Shown here one piece after another: positions 43,882 through 52,127 of a DNA stretch of 64,000 nt. This DNA comes from an uncultured bacterium (GTDB lineage: Bacteria; Bacillota_I; Bacilli_A; RF39; UBA660), in the NCBI GenBank assembly GCA_947646655.1, contig CANSHI010000003.1, positions 1 through 64,000 on the forward strand. The letters are read 5' to 3'. Each line of letters starts with the position of its first letter. Positions within the stretch are counted from its first letter, which is position 1. Made by a program: the position numbers and the translations under genes. The notes under the pieces are model-generated. The model worked only from the letters and a program-made list of their open reading frames with translations. It had not been told where the DNA came from and ran no database searches.

Positions 43882-45813
43882 ATGGACAAGATTAATGGAT
43901 TTATAAGAGTAGGTGCTGCTGTTCCTAGTTTAAAAGTGGCGGACATAGATTTTAATATCGAAGAAATTAAAAAAAGTATGCAGGAAGCTTCAGAGAAAGG
44001 AGTAGAAATTACTGTCTTTCCTGAGCTTTCGATTACAGCATATACGGCAGGGGACTTATTTTTAAATAATACTTTGCTGAGAGAGGCATTGAATGGGCTA
44101 ATCTCTCTTCAAGATTATTCTAAAACAGTTAAAGGAGTATTTATAGTAGGTGTACCTATTAAGGCTGATAATCAACTTTTTAACTGTGCTGCCGTTATAG
44201 AAAACGGAAAAATATTAGGTATTGTTCCAAAAACTTATATCCCAAACTATAGTGAGTTTTATGAAAAAAGATGGTTTGCTTCTAGTAATAATAAGCTATC
44301 TGATAAGTTAGTTATAAACGGTTTAGAAGTGCCTTTTAAAACTGAACTTTTATTTCAAAAAAATAATTGCTCAGATGTTAAATTTGGTGTTGAGTTATGT
44401 GAAGATTTGTGGGGTGTTTTGCCACCTAGTTTAAGTCATACTTTAAATGGCGCAAATATGATTTTTAATCTTTCGGCTTCAAATGAGCTTATCGGCAAAA
44501 AGGAAGAAAGAGAGAGACTAGTTAATAATCAATCAGAAAAAACTATAAGTGCTTATGTGTATGCTTCTAGTGGACCAGGAGAATCTACTTCTGATTTAGT
44601 ATTTTCGGGGGCTAGTATGATTAGTGAGAATGGTCATATGTTAAAAAGAGGAGATAGGTTTAATTTTGAAAGTACTTTGATTTATAGCGATGTCGATGTT
44701 TATCGTTTAAATAGTGCGAGAGAGAAGAATACATCCTATATGGGAGTTTTGCCTCCTCGAAGAAATTATGAAACTGTTCAATTTCAAGGTTTCGATAAGA
44801 GTACTGATTTAGAAAGAATATATGAAGAGTATCCTTTTGTTCCAAACGATGAAAAAACAAAGGATGATCGTTTCAAAGAAATATTGACATTACAAGCTAT
44901 GGGATTAGCTAAAAGGTTAAAGCATACAAATTCTAAAAGTGTTGTGATTGGAATTTCTGGTGGATTGGATTCGACTTTAGCGTTTTTAGTAGCGGTTAAG
45001 GCTTTTGATATTTTAGGACTAGATAGAAAAAATATCATCGGTATTACGATGCCAGGATTTGGCACGACAGGCAGAACTTATAATAATTCTTGTCTTTTGG
45101 TGGAAAATTATGGTGCTACTTTAAAGGAAATTAGTATTAAAGATGCCTGTATTGGACATTTAAAGGACATTGGCCACGATATAAATGTTACGGATGTTAC
45201 TTATGAGAATGCTCAAGCTAGAGAGAGAACACAAATTCTTATGGACTATGCCAATCAATGTGGTGGGTTAGTAATTGGTACAGGTGATTTGTCTGAATTG
45301 GCACTCGGCTGGTGTACTTATAATGGGGATCATATGAGTATGTATGCCGTAAATTCTGGAGTACCTAAAACATTAGTTAGATATTTAGTAGAGTACTATG
45401 CAAAAGTGGAAGAAAATGAAAATGCCAAAAAAGTTTTAAACGATATTTTAAATACTCCTGTTAGTCCTGAATTATTACCACCTAGTGAAGCGGGGGAAAT
45501 TTTACAAAAGACTGAAAATACTATTGGACCTTATGTTTTACACGATTTCTTCTTATATCATTTTTTGAAATATGGAGCTGAACCAGAAAAAATATTTTAT
45601 ATAGCATGTCATACTTTTAAGCAAATGGATAAAAATGAGATAAAAAAATGGTTATTAGTATTTTTAAGAAGATTTTTCACTCAACAGTTTAAGAGAAATT
45701 GTGTTCCTGATGGACCTAAAGTAGGAAGTATCTCTTTATCACCTAGAGGTGATCTACGTATGCCAAGTGATGCTGAATATAGAGGTTGGGTTAAGAAAAT
45801 AGAAAAGTTATAA
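43882..45813 (+). CDS. nadE: Glutamine-dependent NAD synthetase
   Basis: The 643-residue protein has an N-terminal nitrilase-type glutaminase domain with Glu in FPELSITAY, Lys in PKTYIPNY and Cys in GVELCEDLWG. The C-terminal synthetase domain has the P-loop VIGISGGLDSTLAF and GTGDLSELALGWCTYNGDH. It amidates nicotinate adenine dinucleotide to NAD with glutamine as nitrogen source. GAGGTG precedes ATG 43882, six bases after the Nudix gene. It ends the first NAD operon. Confidence 0.96.
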   Translation: MDKINGFIRVGAAVPSLKVADIDFNIEEIKKSMQEASEKGVEITVFPELSITAYTAGDLFLNNTLLREALNGLISLQDYSKTVKGVFIVGVPIKADNQLFNCAAVIENGKILGIVPKTYIPNYSEFYEKRWFASSNNKLSDKLVINGLEVPFKTELLFQKNNCSDVKFGVELCEDLWGVLPPSLSHTLNGANMIFNLSASNELIGKKEERERLVNNQSEKTISAYVYASSGPGESTSDLVFSGASMISENGHMLKRGDRFNFESTLIYSDVDVYRLNSAREKNTSYMGVLPPRRNYETVQFQGFDKSTDLERIYEEYPFVPNDEKTKDDRFKEILTLQAMGLAKRLKHTNSKSVVIGISGGLDSTLAFLVAVKAFDILGLDRKNIIGITMPGFGTTGRTYNNSCLLVENYGATLKEISIKDACIGHLKDIGHDINVTDVTYENAQARERTQILMDYANQCGGLVIGTGDLSELALGWCTYNGDHMSMYAVNSGVPKTLVRYLVEYYAKVEENENAKKVLNDILNTPVSPELLPPSEAGEILQKTENTIGPYVLHDFFLYHFLKYGAEPEKIFYIACHTFKQMDKNEIKKWLLVFLRRFFTQQFKRNCVPDGPKVGSISLSPRGDLRMPSDAEYRGWVKKIEKL

Positions 45814-45860
45814 TAGAAATTTAGTGCTAACTTTTTAGAAATTTTTCTTGTTGAAAAAGC

Positions 45861-46180
45861 TTGTTTAAAGAATGTTGGTAATATATAATTATAGTGTGAG
45901 AACGTTTGATTATTATTTTATGTTTCTTATCGCTTTGGGATACGAGAAGACTAACAGGAAAAGTTTTTTGGTCGACAATATAATTTAAAACTAAATGATG
46001 ATAATTTGTATCAACAGTATATTAAAAAATCATTTTAGAAAACACCTCTTTCTGTTTAAACTTCCTGAAAATTGGTTTGTCCCCTGAAGTAAAAACCCCA
46101 TGAACTGAGATAGAAAGAAAAACTGACGAATAGATGTCAAACGTTTAAACTCACTGTAAAATGGTTAAAGGATGTTAAAT
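45861..46180. pseudogene. Degraded small-RNA/peptide module B1
   Basis: The plus-strand promoter is still visible (TTGTTT 45861-45866, 17 bases, TATAAT 45884-45889). The terminator stem is poor, the minus-strand peptide frame is reduced to ATG-ATT-TTT-TAA, and the minus-strand promoter has lost its 17-base spacing. The leader (CCCCTGAAGTAAAAACCCCA, as read on the plus strand) is still nearly identical to B2 and B3, so this is a decayed copy. Confidence 0.65.
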
Positions 46181-46283
46181 TTTTAGGTTTATTTACTAAT
46201 ATTTATGAGCGAAGAAGTGATTTGATAATACGAAAAAGTTGTAAATGAATAAAAAAATACTTGCTAATAAAAAGCAGGTACTA

Positions 46284-46380
46284 TATAATTAAATTAAGAG
46301 AACGTCAGATTATCTAATCAATGTTTCTCTATGTTGTGGAAACACGAATAGACTCTCAGAGATTTATTCGTGGTTTTTTG
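46284..46380 (+). ncRNA. Candidate antitoxin small RNA, module B2
   Basis: Promoter TTGCTA (46261-46266), 17 bases, TATAAT (46284-46289). The RNA of about 85 bases starts near 46296, forms AGAGAAC/GTTTCTCT and ends with CACGAATA/TATTCGTG (46343-46372) plus T6. A stretch in its first hairpin loop (TAATCAA) matches the plus strand opposite the toxin mRNA leader (TAATCAAACG near 46563), so it could pair with that leader too. Antitoxin role is inferred. Confidence 0.65.
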
Positions 46381-46386
46381 TTGATA

Positions 46387-46461
46387 TTACATTTTAAACA
46401 ACAAGATGATTATTACGAATATCAACAATATATTAATTATAAAAGCTTGCTTTGCATTCAT
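46387..46461 (-). CDS. 24-residue hydrophobic peptide, candidate type I toxin (B2)
   Basis: Minus-strand frame from 46461: MNAKQAFIINILLIFVII followed by ILLFKM and TAA, with AGAGG seven bases before the ATG. Promoter TTGACA (46610-46605), 17 bases, TATAGT (46587-46582) gives a leader of about 115 bases. In that leader CTTTCTATC can pair with GATAGAAAG, which abuts the ribosome site, so translation may be locked by structure. Shares FI-x-NILLI-x(2)-II with the cluster A peptides. Confidence 0.65.
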   Translation of the reverse strand: MNAKQAFIINILLIFVIIILLFKM

Positions 46462-46715
46462 AAAAATACCTCTTTCTATCAAAACCACCCTGAAAATTGA
46501 TTTGCCCCCTGAAGTAAAAACCCCATGAACCTGAGATAGAAAGAAAAACTAACGAATAGATATAATCAAACGCTCAATCTCACTATAACATGGATAGCTA
46601 TCGATGTCAAATTTTTGGCTTAAATACAGGCGTTCGCGAGCAAAAAAGGAAATTTGACAATACTAGAAAATTGTAAATAAATAAAAAAATACTTGCAGAT
46701 AGAAAACAAGTATAA

Positions 46716-46812
46716 TATAATTAAATTAAGAGAACGTCAGATTATCTAATCAATGTTTCTCTCGTATGGTGAAACACGAATAGACTCTCAGGAAATCTAC
46801 TCGTGCTTTTTT
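46716..46812 (+). ncRNA. Candidate antitoxin small RNA, module B3
   Basis: Promoter TTGCAG (46693-46698), 17 bases, TATAAT (46716-46721). The RNA from about 46728 is very similar to that of B2 and ends in a stem CACGA-x-TAGA / TCTA-x-TCGTG followed by T6. Confidence 0.65.
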
Positions 46813-46819
46813 GTTGATT

Positions 46820-46894
46820 CTACATTTTGACTAACAAAATGATGATTATTATAATCAACAATATATTAACTATAAATGCCATTTTAACATTCAT
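46820..46894 (-). CDS. 24-residue hydrophobic peptide, candidate type I toxin (B3)
   Basis: Minus-strand frame from 46894: MNVKMAFIVNILLIIIII followed by ILLVKM and TAG. AAAGGAAG precedes the ATG. Promoter TTGACA (47045-47040), 17 bases, TATAGT (47022-47017). Compared with B2 many codons differ while hydrophobicity, length and the FI-x-NILLI core are kept, which suggests the peptide is under selection. Confidence 0.65.
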   Translation of the reverse strand: MNVKMAFIVNILLIIIIIILLVKM

Positions 46895-47136
46895 AGAAAA
46901 CACTTCCTTTCTATCTAAACCCTCCTGAAAAATGGTGTGCCCCCTGAAGTAAAAACCCCATGAACCTGAGATAGAAAGAAAAACTAACGAATAGATATAA
47001 TCAAACGTTCAATCACACTATAACATGGATCGTTGCAGGTGTCAAATTTTGGCTTAAATACAGGGATTTACGAGTAAAAACTAAAATTTTCCAAAATGGT
47101 ATTTTTGGGTAAATTAAAAATTTTTTTGAAAAGTAG

Positions 47137-47230
47137 TTGACAAATTATCGTCTTTTTAATATAATGTTAATAACAAGAGAGATTGCTCTTGAAATTTTAT
47201 AACAATTGTTATTAACTAAAAGTTAATAAC
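47137..47230 (+). promoter_or_regulatory. prs operon promoter with NrtR-like operators and leader hairpin
   Basis: TTGACA (47137-47142), 17 bases, TATAAT (47160-47165), then half-site GTTAATAAC (47166-47174), leader hairpin CAAGAG/CTCTTG (47174-47191) and a perfect 23-bp palindrome GTTATTAAC-TAAAA-GTTAATAAC (47208-47230). The palindrome begins 42 bases after the first half-site, exactly as in the pncA promoter. This strongly suggests one regulator for both operons. Confidence 0.8.
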
Positions 47231-47251
47231 AAAGTTTTGGAGGGATTGAAT

Positions 47252-48328
47252 ATGAACAAATTAAAATTGGCTGCACTTAAAAGTGCAAAATATTTAAGTT
47301 TAAAAATAAATGAGGAATTAAAAAATATTAATCAAGTGGATGAAGATTTTTTATTGAACATTAATGAGAGCAGATTTAGTAATGGAGAAGGCAAAATTCG
47401 AATAGAAGAAAGTATTGATAACAGCAATTTATTCATACTAAGTGATGTAGGCAATTATGATGTCACTTTTCAGATGAGAGGTCGTGAGCATTATATGGGG
47501 CCCGATGAACATTTTGAGGACATTAAGCGATTGATCGCTGCGGCAGGTGGAAATGCATCTGGTTTAAATGTTATTATGCCATTATTATATGAATCAAGAC
47601 AACACAGGTGGAGAAGGGGAGAATCACTAGATTGTGCAATAGCACTTCAAGATTTAGAACATATGAATGTCGATTCGATTATAACTTTTGATGCACATGA
47701 TCCGAGTGTTTGTAATGCTATTCCAAGATTGCCTTTTTATAACTTTTATCCGACTCATTTAATTTTAGATAATATGTTAGAAAAAGAAGAACTTAATGAA
47801 GCATTAGTTATAAGCCCTGATATGGGTGCGATGCAAAGAGCAAGATTTTATGCCGATATGTTAAAATGCGATGTAGGAGTGTTTTACAAAAGAAGAGATT
47901 TATCAAAAGTAGTTAATGGTAAAAATCCAATAGTCGAACATATGTATATGGGAGTTGATCCAAAAGGAAAAGATGCAATTGTTGTCGATGATATGATTGC
48001 AAGTGGGTCATCTATTTTAGAAGTAGCCGAAAGTTTAAAAGAAAGAGGTGCCCGAAAAGTTTATTTAGTAGCGACTTTTGCACTTTTTACAGAAGGAATA
48101 GAAAGGTTTAAATCTGCTTTCGATGCTGGTCTTTTCAATGGTGTATATTCGACAAATCTTTCTTATGTTCCAGAAAGTATAAAAAATGAAGAATGGTTTA
48201 GAGAGGTAGACTGTAGTCCTTACATGGCTGAGATAATCAATTCTTTACATAAAAAAGAGAATATCGATGAATTATGGAAAGTTAAGTCTCATGTTTTAAA
48301 AAGAATAGAAAAGAAGAGAGGATTATGA
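47252..48328 (+). CDS. prs: Ribose-phosphate pyrophosphokinase (PRPP synthase)
   Basis: The 358-residue protein has the PRPP-synthase layout: DVGNYDVTFQMRG with the RGREHYMGPDEHF segment, MPLLYESRQHRWRRGESLD, FDAHDPSVCN, PDMGAMQRARFYADML, and the PRPP-binding loop AIVVDDMIASGSSILEVA. It is longer and diverged from the main housekeeping Prs, so it may be a dedicated copy. It supplies PRPP for PncB, which fits its place in the NAD regulon. ATG 47252 follows TTGGAGGG; the stop overlaps nadD by four bases. Confidence 0.88.
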   Translation: MNKLKLAALKSAKYLSLKINEELKNINQVDEDFLLNINESRFSNGEGKIRIEESIDNSNLFILSDVGNYDVTFQMRGREHYMGPDEHFEDIKRLIAAAGGNASGLNVIMPLLYESRQHRWRRGESLDCAIALQDLEHMNVDSIITFDAHDPSVCNAIPRLPFYNFYPTHLILDNMLEKEELNEALVISPDMGAMQRARFYADMLKCDVGVFYKRRDLSKVVNGKNPIVEHMYMGVDPKGKDAIVVDDMIASGSSILEVAESLKERGARKVYLVATFALFTEGIERFKSAFDAGLFNGVYSTNLSYVPESIKNEEWFREVDCSPYMAEIINSLHKKENIDELWKVKSHVLKRIEKKRGL

Positions 48329-48912
48329 AAATAGGAATCTTTGGAGGTAGTTTTAATCCTCCTCATAAAATGCATGTAGATATTGCAAAATATATTTTAG
48401 AAAATAAATATTTAGATAAAATTATTTTTGTTCCAACTGGTATATATTATAAATATAAAAGCAATTTAGCTCCCGATGAACAAAGACTTCAAATGTTAAA
48501 TCTAGCTTTAGAAGGTTTAGATAATATTTCAGTTTCGGATTATGAACAACAGGGAAAACTCATGTATACTTGTGATACTTTAGGACATTTTCAAAAAATT
48601 TATCCAAGTGATCAAATATATTTTATATGTGGGGCGGACAACTTAAGTTATATCGAAACATGGAAGAATGCTGTCTATTTGTTGGAGCACTATAGAATAT
48701 TAGTGGTAAGAAGAGGGCAGGACGATTTAGAAAGTATTTTAGCAAGATTGGGGCCTTATCAAAAAAATATAGAAGTTTTAAATATGGATCTAAATGGCTT
48801 GTCTTCAACGATAATTCGCGATAAAATTAAAAATGGGGAATCTATTGGAGAAGAGTATTTGAATCCAAAAGTATTAAAATTTATAAGAAAAAATAAAATG
48901 TATAAAAATTAG
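48325..48912 (+). CDS. nadD: Nicotinate-nucleotide adenylyltransferase
   Basis: The 195-residue protein has the nucleotidyltransferase motif GIFGGSFNPPHKMHVDIA, where HKMH stands for the usual HxGH, and the C-terminal GLSSTIIRDKI, equivalent to the SST-x-IR motif. It adenylates nicotinate mononucleotide to NaAD, the substrate of NadE. The ATGA overlap with prs indicates coupled translation. Confidence 0.92.
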   Translation: MKIGIFGGSFNPPHKMHVDIAKYILENKYLDKIIFVPTGIYYKYKSNLAPDEQRLQMLNLALEGLDNISVSDYEQQGKLMYTCDTLGHFQKIYPSDQIYFICGADNLSYIETWKNAVYLLEHYRILVVRRGQDDLESILARLGPYQKNIEVLNMDLNGLSSTIIRDKIKNGESIGEEYLNPKVLKFIRKNKMYKN

Positions 48913-48931
48913 AAAGTGATGTGTAAAATAT

Positions 48932-49402
48932 ATGTATAAAAGTATTGTGGAAAAGTTAGGAGTTTTAAACAAAACTATTGCAACGATGGAATCTTGTACA
49001 GGTGGTGCTGTTGCAAGTGAGATTACAAATTGTCCAGGTGCTAGTGAGGTTTTAAAGTTTTCAGCTGTGACTTATTCAAATGAATATAAAATAAAAATGG
49101 GTGTAAATGCTGATGTAATTGAAAAGTATAGTGTTTACAGCATGGAAACGGCAAGAGAGATGGCTTTTAATATTTCTAAATTTGCAAATAGTGATTTTGG
49201 GGTAGGAGTAACGGGCAAGATCAACACTCCCGATCCAGCCAATCCAAGCGGAGAAGATGATATGATTTATGTCGCAATATATGAAAAAGGGTGCGATAAA
49301 TATTACGAGTTCATTTATAAAGCACTTAAAAATGTTGAAAGAAGAGAAAATAAAAAATTTATAGTAAACAAAATTGGAGAAGAATTAATGCGAATTTTAT
49401 AG
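48932..49402 (+). CDS. pncC: NMN amidohydrolase (CinA C-terminal domain type)
   Basis: The 156-residue protein is a stand-alone CinA C-terminal domain: TMESCTGGAVASEITNCPGA with the catalytic Ser, YSVYSMETAREMA and FGVGVTGKINTPDP. It deamidates nicotinamide mononucleotide to nicotinate mononucleotide, feeding NadD and reclaiming NMN made by DNA ligase. It lies 19 bases after nadD. Confidence 0.9.
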   Translation: MYKSIVEKLGVLNKTIATMESCTGGAVASEITNCPGASEVLKFSAVTYSNEYKIKMGVNADVIEKYSVYSMETAREMAFNISKFANSDFGVGVTGKINTPDPANPSGEDDMIYVAIYEKGCDKYYEFIYKALKNVERRENKKFIVNKIGEELMRIL

Positions 49403-49473
49403 TTTTCTTCATTTCTTGTTCTGATTGTAGACTTTATAACTTCAAAATGTTACAATATTTTTGAGGTGTTAGT

Positions 49474-51267
49474 ATGAACGAAAATATAGATAAGATTAAA
49501 TCTTTTTGTCAGGTAACTCATTATACAGGAAATGCTAGTGATGAATATTTATTCACAGCAAACTGTGTCGATTACTATTTTTTTAATAAAAATATGGGAC
49601 AAACAGATTTTATCGATGGCATAACAGATGGTGCCAATGATGGAGGCATAGATTTCATTTGGAGTGATGGAGTAAAACTATATCTTATACAAGGAAAGTC
49701 TTCAAGTAAAATATCTTATAATGATATAAGAGAAATTTTTGATAAAATGTTAGAGACTTATAATAATTTGATGTCAAATAATTATTTTAACTATAGTGAT
49801 AGAGTAAAGAATATTTTTTTAGATAAAAAAGATGTATTATCTACTGATTTTGATGTCGATCTAGTACTTTTTACAAATGGTGAAATTACAGATTCAATTA
49901 ATAACAAATTTATTAACCTTCAAAATGAAGAAAAATATGAAAATTTTACTTTGAATATTTATGATAAAAATGATATAGATTCAAAAGTTTTAATAATTGA
50001 CCAAGGTAATAAGACAGTATCTGAATCAAGTTTGATGTTAGATTCCGCGAATAATTTTTTGGAGTATCAAGATGGAAAAGGTGCAATATTTTCAATAAAA
50101 GCAAGTTCTTTAAAAACTCTTTATGGAAGATATAAAGACAAAGGACTTTTTGGGTATAATCTTCGTGAACATATTAAAGAAAAAAAGGTGGATTCTGCAA
50201 TAGATAAAACGATCAATAACAAAAGAGAAGATTTTTGGTATTTAAATAATGGAATTACTATAGCTTGTTCCGATTATGATAAAGACGGTAACAAATTAAA
50301 ATTGTGGAATTTCTCGATTATAAATGGAGCTCAAACTACTTATAAAATAGGTAATGCGAGTAGTATCAATGAGAACTGTGATTTTAATTTAGTGTGTAAA
50401 GTTATTAAATCAGAAAATTCTTTAGACGATAAATTTATAAGAAACATATCTGAAGCTTCGAACTCTCAAAAACCGATCAGACCGAGAGATATACGAGCTA
50501 ACGGGTTAGAACAACAAATGTTGCAACAAAAAGCTATGGATAATGGCCGATACCAGCTAGCTATTGAAATTAAAAGAGGCGTTAGAGCAAATAATTACAG
50601 AAATGTGGATAGTTGGCAAAGAGTTACAAATGAACATATTGGCCAATTGCTGTTAGCTTGTGATTATCAACAGCCAGGTACTGCTAGAAGCCAAGTAAGA
50701 GATATATTCGACAAAGAGAAAATTTATAATTTATTATTTAGCAACAACAAAGTTAGAAGTTATAATTATAACTCTTTATATGATATGGTTAGAATTGCAA
50801 AGTATTATGATGACTTTAAAATAAATTATTCAACAGAAATGGATGAGAAAATCAGATCTACAAATAATGAAAATGAACAAAAAAAATTTTTGGACAGACA
50901 GAGAGTTTGTAAAAACGGAAAGTTTGTAATTATAGCATTACTATTTTATTTCTATAAAAGGCACTTTTTAAATATTCCAAAAGATAGTGAGAAAATATAT
51001 ATTAACAATATCGATAGTGATTTAACATTAAATTATGATAAAGATAATTATAATGAAAAACTAAACGGATTTTTTGAGTTTGCTGTTAGGATTTTGTCAG
51101 AAACTTATGATATTAATCAAGTATCACACAATTTGACAAGTCATTCAAATTTCTTTAAAACTGATTCTAATTACAGCGATATAATCATACCTGCCTTTGA
51201 GGAAAAATTTGAAGATGTTTATGATAAGCAAAGAATATTAGACTATATATGTATTTTTGAAAATTAA
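49474..51267 (+). CDS. AIPR-family protein (abortive-infection type)
   Basis: The 597-residue protein carries the AIPR domain: FWYLNNGITIACSDYD and WNFSIINGAQTTYKIG around residues 248-290, then NISEASNSQKPIRPRDIRA. The N-terminal part (GGIDFIWSDGVKLYLIQGKS) resembles a restriction-endonuclease-like fold, with D, and Q-x-K as possible catalytic residues. AIPR proteins are linked to phage resistance; their mechanism is not well settled. It follows pncC by 71 bases and has GAGGTG before ATG 49474. A weak promoter (TAGACT, 17 bases, TACAAT) may lie in the gap. It sits inside the NAD operon, upstream of nrtR. Confidence 0.8.
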   Translation: MNENIDKIKSFCQVTHYTGNASDEYLFTANCVDYYFFNKNMGQTDFIDGITDGANDGGIDFIWSDGVKLYLIQGKSSSKISYNDIREIFDKMLETYNNLMSNNYFNYSDRVKNIFLDKKDVLSTDFDVDLVLFTNGEITDSINNKFINLQNEEKYENFTLNIYDKNDIDSKVLIIDQGNKTVSESSLMLDSANNFLEYQDGKGAIFSIKASSLKTLYGRYKDKGLFGYNLREHIKEKKVDSAIDKTINNKREDFWYLNNGITIACSDYDKDGNKLKLWNFSIINGAQTTYKIGNASSINENCDFNLVCKVIKSENSLDDKFIRNISEASNSQKPIRPRDIRANGLEQQMLQQKAMDNGRYQLAIEIKRGVRANNYRNVDSWQRVTNEHIGQLLLACDYQQPGTARSQVRDIFDKEKIYNLLFSNNKVRSYNYNSLYDMVRIAKYYDDFKINYSTEMDEKIRSTNNENEQKKFLDRQRVCKNGKFVIIALLFYFYKRHFLNIPKDSEKIYINNIDSDLTLNYDKDNYNEKLNGFFEFAVRILSETYDINQVSHNLTSHSNFFKTDSNYSDIIIPAFEEKFEDVYDKQRILDYICIFEN

Positions 51268-51297
51268 TATGTATTGGTCGATTAGAGGAGGCATTGA

Positions 51298-52095
51298 ATG
51301 GATTTAGTAAGATTAATGTATCGATATATAAACAAATTTATAAATTCAAAACAGCTTTTAGAGGAATTAAACAATTTGGATTTATCAAACTATTCAGAAG
51401 AAGAAAAAAAGCAAATCAAAAAATTAATCAATGATTTAGAAACAATAATCGTAAATGTTCCTAATGAGTTTGACGATTATGAAAAGCAAAGACAGATTAA
51501 AATAGATAAATTTCTAGATTCATTAAATAAAGCTCAAAATAGTAGCACTTGTAGTGAAGAATGCAAAGATTTCTTTAATAGAGGGATCAAAAGTTTAAAA
51601 AGAGAAAAAACATTAGAATGCGACGGTGGGAAACTTTTTGAAGATATATTTTATTTAATGACTAGAAATGAACTCGTTTGTAAATACGCTAAATCGATGA
51701 CCGACAAAGAATTATTAGAATTTATTGCTCAGTATATTTCAGTGCCTTTGCCACCCCCTTTAGAACAAGAAGAGTTTGACAATCTTGTACAAGCTGGGAT
51801 AGAAGGGGACAAAAGAGAATGGTTATGGAGATTAGCAGTTAACTATAATAATAAAGGCTTTGATTTTTCTAAAATTGTCGATTATTTTATTCAAGTGAGG
51901 GATGGATACTATATTCAAGAATTGTTGAGTGCTTGTTGTGAGAGTGTAGATATATTTGAAGTAGCAAAAAAAGTAATCAAAACAGGTAATCGGGAATTTA
52001 TGATAGAAGTGCAAAATCGATGCTTAAAATTAGGACTTATAAACGAAAGTGACAGGCAAAAAATTATGAAAGATAATGGTATAGAAAGTGATTAA
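51298..52095 (+). CDS. Hypothetical protein next to AIPR gene
   Basis: I do not recognise this 265-residue, all-helical soluble protein. Residues 40-120 are highly charged, and a region SVPLPPPLEQEEFDNLVQ near 150 breaks two helical halves; the second half (170-260) resembles helical-repeat surface. GAGGAGG precedes ATG 51298, 31 bases after the AIPR gene, so the two probably form a pair. It lies between AIPR and nrtR. A partner or immunity role for AIPR is only a guess from position. Confidence 0.65.
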   Translation: MDLVRLMYRYINKFINSKQLLEELNNLDLSNYSEEEKKQIKKLINDLETIIVNVPNEFDDYEKQRQIKIDKFLDSLNKAQNSSTCSEECKDFFNRGIKSLKREKTLECDGGKLFEDIFYLMTRNELVCKYAKSMTDKELLEFIAQYISVPLPPPLEQEEFDNLVQAGIEGDKREWLWRLAVNYNNKGFDFSKIVDYFIQVRDGYYIQELLSACCESVDIFEVAKKVIKTGNREFMIEVQNRCLKLGLINESDRQKIMKDNGIESD

Positions 52096-52127
52096 AACTT
52101 GAATTTAATAGAATTGAGGTAATTTAA

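Larger units (their letters stand above)
46261..47045. repeat. Tandem duplication (about 433 bp) of the cluster B module
   Basis: B2 and B3 are diverged tandem copies with the same order: plus-strand promoter, small RNA with terminator, minus-strand peptide frame, long leader and minus-strand promoter. Peptide starts are 433 bases apart. They are related to cluster A (34.1-36.2 kb) in layout, peptide motif and leader motifs. Confidence 0.85.
45814..47251. other. Intergenic block with toxin-antitoxin-like cluster B and the prs promoter
   Basis: About 1.4 kb without a conventional gene. It holds a degraded module B1 (45861 to about 46180), intact modules B2 (46261-46610) and B3 (46693-47045), and then the prs-operon promoter. 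Confidence 0.8.
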
